From assembly GCA_002440625.1 (NCBI GenBank), contig DJUV01000245.1, forward strand, positions 1-16,626: DNA of 16,626 nt, in the 5' to 3' direction. Below, one piece after another: positions 9,201 through 14,741 of the stretch (the first letter of the stretch is position 1; every line of letters begins with the position of its first letter). Under the pieces are notes generated by a model. That model did no database searches. It was not told where the DNA came from and saw only the letters and a program-made list of their open reading frames with translations. The translations under genes were made by a program, and so were the position numbers. The stretch is from Rhodobacteraceae bacterium UBA6273. GTDB lineage: Bacteria > Pseudomonadota > Alphaproteobacteria > Rhodobacterales > Rhodobacteraceae.

Positions 9201-9576
9201 CGAGCGGGCTGTCGGTCAGCACCAGCCGCGCACCGGGGATCAGCCGGGGCAACGGCAGGCCTTGCAGGCGTGGCGCGACCGTCTCTCCGGTGAAATGCGG
9301 GACGGTCTGGCGGCTCGAATGATCCATCACCCGCTGCGACCGCACGGTCGGTCCCCCCTCCCCTGCCCCACTGTCAGCCCGGGTTTCGTCGCGCAACCGC
9401 GCCAGTTCCTTCAGCGCCGAAAAGGCCCGCACCACGCCCGCGACGGAATTGCGGTCGGTGATGGCGATGGCGGCAAGCCCCAGTTCGGCGGCGCGGGTCA
9501 CAAGCTCTTCGGGATGCGAGGCGCCGCGGAGGAAGGTGAAGTTCGAGGTGACGCAAAGCTCGCCATAGGGTGTCAC
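6235..9576 (-). CDS. dnaE2: Error-prone DNA polymerase III alpha subunit DnaE2 (ImuC)
   Basis: An 1113-residue C-family polymerase, the catalytic subunit of the ImuA-ImuB-DnaE2 mutasome that copies damaged DNA during the SOS response. The N-terminal PHP region begins [22 protein letters not shown], which is characteristic of DnaE2. The palm motif [15 protein letters not shown] carries the acidic cluster Asp425, Asp427 and Asp429. The [17 protein letters not shown] segment lies just before it. Near the C-terminus there is an OB-fold segment ([26 protein letters not shown]). The start is GTG, overlapping the imuB stop as GTGA, so the two are translationally coupled. Residues about 66-106 look like an insertion between the PHP start and the conserved [12 protein letters not shown] segment, rich in polar residues. 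The frame is intact throughout, so the enzyme is probably functional. Confidence 0.96.
   Translation of the reverse strand: [1113 protein letters not shown]
9259..9381. repeat. In-frame insertion-like segment in dnaE2 with inverted repeats
   Basis: This stretch encodes about residues 66-106 of DnaE2, a region I do not expect in typical DnaE2 proteins. It contains GACCGTC at 9277-9283 paired with GACGGTC at 9301-9307 (17-base loop). A second compact palindrome, GACCGCACGGTC, lies at 9338-9349. The four arms share the GACCG/CGGTC core. This resembles a small palindromic element inserted without breaking the frame, but comparison with other DnaE2 sequences was not possible. Confidence 0.4.
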
Positions 9577-11069
9577 AGGAACACCCCCTGCACATACCAG
9601 TCCCCGAACCCCGAGGCGGCCTGCGGCGTGCGGAACAGCCAGAGCCGCGGTCCTTCCCCGGTCTCGACGCGCCAGTAATCACGCACGCCGCTCCGCCAGG
9701 CGGGATCGTCAAACCACCATTCCGGGGTGATCCGTTCCGGCCCATGCGCGCACAGGGTGGTGAACCCCATCCGCCGCCAGCTGAACCGTGAGGGTGGATT
9801 GCCGGAAACGCCCGTCAACGGCTCAGGCGGGAAGATCGTGATCGGCCGCCGCGGACGACGCCTGGACGGAAACGGCTCCGGCGCCGCATAGGCGGCGGGA
9901 ACGGTGAGGAAACCCCGCTCCGGAATGCGGCTGTTTGCAGGCAAAAACCGCTGAACGGCTTCGAAGCCGAGCCGGTTGCCGATGCGCGAGATCAGGTCGG
10001 CGAGCTCGTCCTCCTGCCGGGCTTTCCCGTTGCCGATCTGCACATCCTTCAGCTGCTCCGGGGCCAGCGGTTCGGTCACGCTGGCACCGAGCCTCATGCC
10101 ATCGATTCCGAAACCGGCGTCGACCTCATCCACCCCCTTTCGAAACAGCGCCGAAATCCGCACCGGATCGCGCATCGCTCTCGCCAGTCCCACCTCGACC
10201 ACGGCGGCCGAGCGGTCGACGCGGCGCAGTTCCAGCCGGACCGCACGAGCCCCCATCTGTGCGGACGCCAGCTTGTCGCAAAGCCGGACAAGCAGGCGGT
10301 CCAGGATCCCCATCACATCCGCCGTCAGCCCTATCGGTTCGGGCAGGGTCATCCGCACCCCGAACTGTGGCGGGTCGGGTTCGGCCGCCACCGGCTCCGC
10401 CTGCGCCCCGAGCGCCTGATCGAGGCGCCGCAGAATGTCGGCACCAAACCGACGCGCCAGCGGTGCCCGGGGAACGGATGTCAGATCCACGATCCGATGC
10501 AGCCCTAGACGGGTCAAACCCTCGGCAACTTCCGGCCCGATCCGCAGCGCGTTGACCGGCATCGGGCCGAGAGATGCTAGGAGACCGCCTTCCGGGATCA
10601 CGCCGCCGCCCCGACGCGCGAGTGCCCATGCCGCGCCACGGGTTTCCGCGATGGCGGAGTTCGACGCCAGTCCGGCCCGTTCGAGCCGCGCGGAGATATC
10701 CTCCAGCAGGTCCGTCTCGCCGCCGAACAGGTGCGCCACACCGGAGACATCGACGATCAGGCCATCGGGTCCATCCTTCGCGGCATGTGGTCCGTATCGG
10801 CTGGCCCAACGGCGCAGGGCTTCGAGCGCCCTACCCTCCCCCACCGGATCGGCGGGTCGCGTGGACAGCACCGGACAGATCGCCCGGGCATCGGCCAGCG
10901 GCATATCCCGGTGCAGACCGGCCGCTGTCGCAGCTTTGTTCAGGCAATGCAGATGTTCGGCGTTCGACGCCCGCAGCGTCAGCGCGAAAGGCCCGTCAAC
11001 CGGGCGGCTTCTCAGGCTGATGTCGCTCGCCAGCCTGGGTAACCAGATGGACAGCAGCCGTCGCGCCAT
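9573..11069 (-). CDS. imuB: ImuB, non-catalytic Y-family polymerase homologue
   Basis: A 498-residue Y-family polymerase-like protein that in known mutasomes acts as a bridge, binding ImuA, DnaE2 and the sliding clamp rather than synthesising DNA. It starts MARRLLSIWLPRLASD, typical of ImuB, where active Y-polymerases have their first catalytic Asp. The segment GLIVDVSGVAHLFGGE (from about residue 104) replaces the catalytic SxDE motif, keeping an Asp but lacking the Glu after it. The C-terminal part has the ImuB-specific LPANSRIPERGF and YWRVETGEGPRLWLFR segments. I do not see a clean QxxLF-type clamp motif in the usual place; the sequence there is LAPEQLKDVQIG. The ATG is preceded by a GAGCTGGA ribosome site and lies 74 bases inside the end of imuA. 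The stop overlaps the dnaE2 GTG. Confidence 0.95.
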   Translation of the reverse strand: MARRLLSIWLPRLASDISLRSRPVDGPFALTLRASNAEHLHCLNKAATAAGLHRDMPLADARAICPVLSTRPADPVGEGRALEALRRWASRYGPHAAKDGPDGLIVDVSGVAHLFGGETDLLEDISARLERAGLASNSAIAETRGAAWALARRGGGVIPEGGLLASLGPMPVNALRIGPEVAEGLTRLGLHRIVDLTSVPRAPLARRFGADILRRLDQALGAQAEPVAAEPDPPQFGVRMTLPEPIGLTADVMGILDRLLVRLCDKLASAQMGARAVRLELRRVDRSAAVVEVGLARAMRDPVRISALFRKGVDEVDAGFGIDGMRLGASVTEPLAPEQLKDVQIGNGKARQEDELADLISRIGNRLGFEAVQRFLPANSRIPERGFLTVPAAYAAPEPFPSRRRPRRPITIFPPEPLTGVSGNPPSRFSWRRMGFTTLCAHGPERITPEWWFDDPAWRSGVRDYWRVETGEGPRLWLFRTPQAASGFGDWYVQGVFL

Positions 11070-11595
11070 TCCAGCTCACATCATGGGTTCCAAGTGTTCC
11101 CTTTTTGTTCTTATTATTACACCAGCGATGCCGAGTCGAGTCCTGCGGTCCCGGCAGCGGATTGCAGGACCAGCGGGTCTCGGCGGCATTGCTACCCCTG
11201 CCCTCCTGGATCAGCATCAGGCCGGTCGTTCCACCCGCCTCGGCCGCGAGTTGCAGCCGCCTCCCCGCGGTAAGCGAGATCGTTTTCTCCGGGGCGGCAA
11301 TGACCAGCGCGACCGGCGCGGCGCGCAAGCATTCCTCGACGGTCCAGAGCAGATCGGTCTCGTTGCGGGCCTCGACGAAGTGCAGGCGTTCCACGACGCC
11401 ATCCGGCAAGGCGCAGGGCATGGGTCGATCCCGGTCATGCGTCCGCACGATCCAGAAGATCGGCCCAGTCGACCGCGCTGCCTGAAGCAGGGCAAAGGCG
11501 ACGCGCCCCCGACCCTGCGCTTCATGGACCCTGCCCTTCAGCAACTGAAACGGATCGTCGCCAACGACGGGCGATCGCTCACGCAGGATCCGCAC
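10996..11595 (-). CDS. imuA: ImuA, SOS mutagenesis protein
   Basis: A 199-residue ImuA-family protein, distantly RecA-like and part of the translesion mutasome with ImuB and DnaE2. Recognisable family segments are DDPFQLLKGRVHEAQGRGRVAF near the N-terminus, TAGRRLQLAAEAGGTTGLML in the middle, and RHRW...NKKGTLGTHDVSWNGATAAVHLV at the end. No Walker A motif is visible. The best start is GTG at 11595, which overlaps the SRAP gene by 17 bases. No ATG is available before the conserved N-terminal segment. The last 74 bases overlap imuB. The 3' part contains an unusually AT-rich patch (Asn/Lys codons) that also forms a GTTC-N7-GTTC match. The exact start is less sure than the identity. Confidence 0.9.
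   Translation of the reverse strand: MRILRERSPVVGDDPFQLLKGRVHEAQGRGRVAFALLQAARSTGPIFWIVRTHDRDRPMPCALPDGVVERLHFVEARNETDLLWTVEECLRAAPVALVIAAPEKTISLTAGRRLQLAAEAGGTTGLMLIQEGRGSNAAETRWSCNPLPGPQDSTRHRWCNNKNKKGTLGTHDVSWNGATAAVHLVTQAGERHQPEKPPG
11096..11110 (-). promoter_or_regulatory. Possible second LexA/SOS box, inside imuA upstream of imuB
   Basis: The plus strand reads GTTCCCTTTTTGTTC, a perfect GTTC-N7-GTTC match with a T-rich centre. It ends 26 bases upstream of the imuB start codon. A third GTTC lies at 11087-11090. It falls in codons for a conserved Asn/Lys-rich stretch of ImuA, so the match could be a by-product of the protein sequence. If real, it would give imuB-dnaE2 a separate SOS-controlled promoter. 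Confidence 0.45.
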
Positions 11596-12259
11596 GACTG
11601 CCCTCCGCGACGATCTGCAACATCCCGTCGGGAAGTGGGCGCTGCAGCTTCAAGGCATCGCGGGTGTCCGCGGTCAACCAGCGCCGCCATTCCTCGGGTT
11701 CGGTGAGGATCACCGGCATGGCTTTCGGATGGACGGGCCGAATCTCGGCATTCGGCTCGCAGGTCAGGAACCCGAAAAGCTCCGCCGTTACCGCCCCCTC
11801 TTTCAGCGTCCTGACCGAGGTCCACTCGCTGCGGATGCCCGCGAAGAAGGCGAGCGGTCGATCTTCGCCAAGCGCGAACCAGACAGGGCTGTTACGCGGC
11901 GCGCCGGGGCGACTATCCAGTTCGGAAAAGCTGGTGAAGGGCACCAGGCAGCGATGTTCCACGCCGAGCCAGCGCCGCCAGTGCGGAGAGCCGACATTGC
12001 GGATATTGGTCACACCCGGATCGGTGCGCTTGCCGGCGAGATAGGCCGGTGGCGTCGGCATGCCCCAGCGGGCCGTGGTCAGCAGCCAATCGTGGCCGTC
12101 ATCGCGTCGGATGATCGGAGCAGCGTAATCGGGAAAAATGCCGGGCGCAGGGGCCAGGTTGCCCGCGGTGTCGATCAACTCCTCATCCTCGATCAGCACA
12201 TCACGGAACACCTGACGCATCGCGTCCTGGCTCTTGGTCTGGGAGTAGAGGTTGCACAT
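11579..12259 (-). CDS. SRAP-family (YedK/HMCES) abasic-site crosslinking protein
   Basis: A 226-residue SOS-response-associated peptidase-family protein, about the same length as E. coli YedK. These proteins cap abasic sites in single-stranded DNA through a covalent link to the N-terminal cysteine and so shield the lesion from cleavage. The ATG is fixed by the conserved MCNLYS start, which leaves Cys2 at the N-terminus after methionine removal. The other expected residues are present: Asn85 and Arg87 in NIRN, Glu113 after RCLVPFTSFS, and His167 before MPVIL. Their spacing resembles YedK Cys2/Asn75/Glu105/His160. The active-site surroundings are variant, with FTSFSE in place of the usual FYEW-type motif. 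It is the first gene of the SOS cassette, has a perfect SOS box 19 bases upstream of its start codon, and overlaps imuA. Confidence 0.93.
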   Translation of the reverse strand: MCNLYSQTKSQDAMRQVFRDVLIEDEELIDTAGNLAPAPGIFPDYAAPIIRRDDGHDWLLTTARWGMPTPPAYLAGKRTDPGVTNIRNVGSPHWRRWLGVEHRCLVPFTSFSELDSRPGAPRNSPVWFALGEDRPLAFFAGIRSEWTSVRTLKEGAVTAELFGFLTCEPNAEIRPVHPKAMPVILTEPEEWRRWLTADTRDALKLQRPLPDGMLQIVAEGSRADPA

Positions 12260-12278
12260 CGGAGGGCCTTTGGCATGA

Positions 12279-12293
12279 GAACAATGAACGAAC
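12279..12293 (-). promoter_or_regulatory. LexA-binding SOS box for the SRAP-imuA-imuB-dnaE2 operon
   Basis: The minus strand reads GTTCGTTCATTGTTC, a perfect match to the alphaproteobacterial LexA consensus GTTC-N7-GTTC. It ends 19 bases upstream of the SRAP start codon, in the only sizeable gap before the cassette. Its position ahead of a DNA-damage operon makes LexA control very likely. LexA itself is not in the window. Confidence 0.85.
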
Positions 12294-12357
12294 CTAGAGC
12301 AGTTTGCGGGATCGGTCCATTGCCGAGATTGGACGGTGCAGGACGAGGGTCTGTCCC

Positions 12358-13548
12358 TCAGGACCGCAGCACCGATCGCAGATAGGCATCGGGATTGAGG
12401 ATGCTTCCGGCCTGTTTCGCCATCCGGTCCTCAAGCTTCAGAAGTTCCCAAAGCCCAAGGCGCTGCGCGGCGCTGGCAAGGATGTCCTGGCTTATTCTCA
12501 GTATCTTCCCGAATTCGAAAGCGATGAGGCTGGCCTGTTGCGGGCTGTTGGGCTCCGGGTAGAAGGCGCTGATCTCGGTCAGGTCGTTCCAGTCTGGAAG
12601 CTCACAGGTTCTGGCGTTTCTTTTTTTTGTATCTGACTCTTGCTCTGTGTGGCGGACATATTGTCCGTCAGAGGCGGGCGTTTGTCCGGTTTTTGCGGTG
12701 GGATAGGGGTCGGTGTCGATCTGATCGGCGCCCAGAGCAGAAGGATTGGCGTGACCGTTGCAGGCCGATTCTTCGGCGTGAGCAATTGGTGCGGGCAGGC
12801 GGCTGGTGGACTCTCCTGCCTCAAAAGCGGGCTCAGTGCGCGGTTTTGCATGGAACAGGACCGCGGTCAATTGGGCGAGGGCGCCCCTGGCTTCGGTGAG
12901 GGTCAGAGAGGCCCGGCGGACGAGATTGCGCAGCCCGTCGACAAAGGCCGCGACTTTATCGCTCAGCTGGAGATCGACACAGGCGGCGCGGAGACGCAGG
13001 ATCTGGGCCCGCAAGCCGCGCAGCTCATCGGCTTCCTCGCGGCGGCGGAGGGCCATGGCAAGCATCTCGTCGGCTTGGGCGAAGAGGGGGGAAAGGTCGA
13101 GGCCAAACGCGCCGATCGGCTTGCCGTGTTGCATCACAGGAAAGCGTTTGCCATTGGCGCTATCGCGGCGCCGGATCAGTCCGGCCTGTTCGAGGGTTTC
13201 GAGATGGCGGCGCAACTGCCGGTCGGTGAGGCCCTTGGCGCGGAAGCAGAGGGTTTCGTTGCTGGCATAGATCGTGAGGAGGGTGGTCGGGCTCACGGGC
13301 ATCTCGCGCCCATCCGCGCCTTGGCAGGGTAGGCAGCTCAGCAAGGCGTCCAGGACCACGACGGATCCCTGGCGAAGGCCGAGGTCTCGAGCACAGGTGT
13401 TGACCGCGGCCATGACATCGCGCCGCAAGACCGGCCGGAATGCTGGTTGCAGCGTGAGCGAACCCATGCCGGGGAGCGAATGCTCCGCGGATTTGGCACA
13501 GTTCTCCTGCGCCCTGGCCGCAAGGGCCGTGGATGTGACGTGCTTCAT
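12358..13548 (-). CDS. repC: Replication initiator RepC
   Basis: A 396-residue RepC, the initiator of RepABC replicons, which binds and opens an origin located inside its own gene. The N-terminal region (about residues 30-160: LQPAFRPVLRRDVMAAV, SNETLCFRAKGLTDRQLRRHLETL, IRRRDSANGKRFPV) is the conserved winged-helix DNA-binding domain. A variable polar linker (about 230-320) joins it to a smaller C-terminal domain (EFGKILRISQDILASAAQRLGLWELL). The ATG at 13548 gives MKHVTSTALAARAQ, the usual start of Rhodobacterales RepC as I recall it, although no strong ribosome site is seen. That fits a gene controlled by its leader and an antisense RNA. It lies 206 bases downstream of repB and is transcribed toward the SOS cassette. 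Confidence 0.95.
   Translation of the reverse strand: MKHVTSTALAARAQENCAKSAEHSLPGMGSLTLQPAFRPVLRRDVMAAVNTCARDLGLRQGSVVVLDALLSCLPCQGADGREMPVSPTTLLTIYASNETLCFRAKGLTDRQLRRHLETLEQAGLIRRRDSANGKRFPVMQHGKPIGAFGLDLSPLFAQADEMLAMALRRREEADELRGLRAQILRLRAACVDLQLSDKVAAFVDGLRNLVRRASLTLTEARGALAQLTAVLFHAKPRTEPAFEAGESTSRLPAPIAHAEESACNGHANPSALGADQIDTDPYPTAKTGQTPASDGQYVRHTEQESDTKKRNARTCELPDWNDLTEISAFYPEPNSPQQASLIAFEFGKILRISQDILASAAQRLGLWELLKLEDRMAKQAGSILNPDAYLRSVLRS
12610..12680. other. Candidate oriV: AT-rich stretch with palindrome and short repeats inside repC
   Basis: The linker-coding part of repC contains a run of eight or more T residues (about 12618-12628) in otherwise GC-rich DNA. Next comes the palindrome CGGACATATTGTCCG (12653-12667). 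TTGTCCG occurs at 12661-12667 and again at 12672-12678, 11 bases (about one helical turn) apart. In studied RepABC plasmids oriV lies in an AT-rich part of repC. Placement here is inference. Confidence 0.5.
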
Positions 13549-13577
13549 ACGATTTCAGACGGCAAACTAGGTCCGTT

Positions 13578-13591
13578 CACCGAAATCGGTG
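13578..13591. promoter_or_regulatory. Inverted repeat in the repC leader
   Basis: CACCGA and TCGGTG flank two A residues, 30 bases upstream of the repC start. In the repC messenger this forms a tight six-pair hairpin. It is a candidate for the short stem-loop that, in studied RepABC leaders, changes fold when the antisense RNA binds. There is no U tail directly after it. Confidence 0.5.
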
Positions 13592-13620
13592 TTGCGCTGA
13601 TTCGTTTTTCGGGCTACCTA
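13592..13620 (+). promoter_or_regulatory. Predicted promoter of the antisense (ct) RNA
   Basis: TTGCGC (13592-13597) and TACCTA (13615-13620) are separated by exactly 17 bases, a fair match to a housekeeping sigma promoter. It points away from repC toward repB, as expected for a RepABC countertranscribed RNA. The start would be near 13627. Confidence 0.55.
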
Positions 13621-13626
13621 GTAAGT

Positions 13627-13680
13627 GTTCAAGTTACAGGGACCCTTCGTTAGCTCACCGCTTTCGGGGGGTTTCTTTTT
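13627..13680 (+). ncRNA. Candidate RepABC countertranscribed RNA (incA-type ctRNA)
   Basis: Known RepABC plasmids encode a small antisense RNA of roughly 50-60 nt between repB and repC that represses repC and sets copy number and incompatibility. Here the plus strand of that gap has a promoter, a transcript of about 54 nt and a hairpin terminator in the right order and orientation. The 5' end is predicted from the promoter and is uncertain by a few bases. Confidence 0.68.
13642..13680 (+). terminator. Rho-independent terminator of the ctRNA
   Basis: ACCCTTCG (13642-13649) pairs with CGGGGGGT (13665-13672), with two G-U pairs in RNA. Inside is a second small stem, AGC/GCT, capped by TCACC. 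The tail TTTCTTTTT follows directly. The G-U pairs mean that the same stem is weaker on the opposite (repC messenger) strand, which supports plus-strand use. Confidence 0.7.
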
Positions 13681-13744
13681 GCCTTGGGTCTGCTCCTCTG
13701 CTCGTTTCTGGTGTTTGTGGGGTTGAGGTGGTTAATGGCGAAAC

Positions 13745-13758
13745 TTGACCATGGTCAA
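13745..13758. other. Perfect 14-bp palindrome at the repB stop codon, candidate parS
   Basis: TTGACCATGGTCAA is a perfect palindrome overlapping the repB stop codon (TGA, bases 13757-13755 on the minus strand). RepABC plasmids of Rhodobacterales are reported to carry conserved perfect palindromes in the replication module that serve as RepB-bound centromeres. Position and symmetry fit, but a 14-bp palindrome can occur by chance about once in a window of this size. I found no second copy. Confidence 0.45.
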
Positions 13759-14741
13759 TCTTTGTAAATCAATGTGTTAGATGTGCTCTCGTGCTCTGAT
13801 GACCAATCAGAATAGAGCCGGCCAAGCTGCGCCTCGACATATTGGAGAAATGCGCGATCCTGCTTGCGATCGGCACGGAGAACGAGATTTCCGGTCGCCA
13901 CCTGATAGCTGACGGAACCCGCAACAATGGTTCGCTGCGGCAACGAGCGCGTCCGCTGGGCTTTGGGTTCATCCTTGATGCTGCCGGACGACAACGCACT
14001 CACAACTGCCTCGAGCCGTTCGGCTGCCGATCCATGCTCCGGGACTATGGCGATCACATTCTGCACCGTCTTTTCGGTAGCGCCCTTGATCAGATCGCGA
14101 AGTTCCATCCACGGGCGACGGCCAACGCCTTGAGCGGCACCAATGCGGCGAATGATCTGCTCGGGGATGTCGCGCACGACCGTCCGCAAGCGGCTCAGCG
14201 TGCTTGCGTCGATGGCCAGCGCCTGGCAAATGCGGTCGGCGGAGAACCCGGCGTCCTCGAGCTTGGCCGCAAAAACAGCCTGCTCGATGAAACTCCTCTC
14301 AAGACGGGCCGAGTTTTCAAGCGCCTGAGACATCAGCGCCTCATCAAGAGTCATCTCCTTGATGTAGGCCGCAACCTTGATGCCCAGTGCCCGGCAGGCC
14401 GCAATTCTGCGACGGCCATAAACAACTTCGTATCGCGGCCCGGCGCCGCGGCGATGGCGGAGCATGACCGGCAACTGCTGGCCAGATGCCCGGATGGACT
14501 CAACCAGATCGTTCAGCCCGTCCTGAACGTCGAATCTGTCGGCGACTTCTGAATCTGCAATCTCGGCGGTGTCGATTTCTTGTGGAGCCTGTGCAGCAAC
14601 ACTCGACAGCACATCCGCCATGGATCGTAGGGACTTGGGTCCGTCCGCACCGGGGGCGGGGGAGGGGGCTTCCGCCGGGGATGCGGCCTTGCTGCCGTCC
14701 AAGCTTTTCTGGAGGCTTTGAGCCAGTATGTTATTTCGCAT
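13755..14741 (-). CDS. repB: Plasmid partition protein RepB (ParB family)
   Basis: A 328-residue ParB-family centromere-binding protein that, with RepA, segregates the replicon and helps regulate repABC expression. The ATG at 14741 is chosen because a strong ribosome site (GGGAGGTG) lies just upstream and the protein then starts MRNNILAQSLQKS. A longer frame back to 14894 is a shadow of repA. The ParB/sulfiredoxin-like domain carries VYGRRRIAACRALG (about 107-120) and ENSARLERS (142-150). A helix-turn-helix follows (FSADRICQALAIDASTLSRLR, about 166-186). The first 11 bases overlap the end of repA, implying coupled translation. The stop lies within a palindrome. Confidence 0.95.
   Translation of the reverse strand: MRNNILAQSLQKSLDGSKAASPAEAPSPAPGADGPKSLRSMADVLSSVAAQAPQEIDTAEIADSEVADRFDVQDGLNDLVESIRASGQQLPVMLRHRRGAGPRYEVVYGRRRIAACRALGIKVAAYIKEMTLDEALMSQALENSARLERSFIEQAVFAAKLEDAGFSADRICQALAIDASTLSRLRTVVRDIPEQIIRRIGAAQGVGRRPWMELRDLIKGATEKTVQNVIAIVPEHGSAAERLEAVVSALSSGSIKDEPKAQRTRSLPQRTIVAGSVSYQVATGNLVLRADRKQDRAFLQYVEAQLGRLYSDWSSEHESTSNTLIYKD

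Noticed and set aside
10435..11706. 423-codon plus-strand frame opposite imuB, imuA and SRAP
   Set aside because: It spans three well-identified genes in antisense and has low-complexity Ser/Arg/Pro composition.
12345..12359. GAGGG/CCCTC hairpin at the repC stop codon as a terminator
   Set aside because: Only five pairs, no U-rich tail, and competing alternative pairings nearby.
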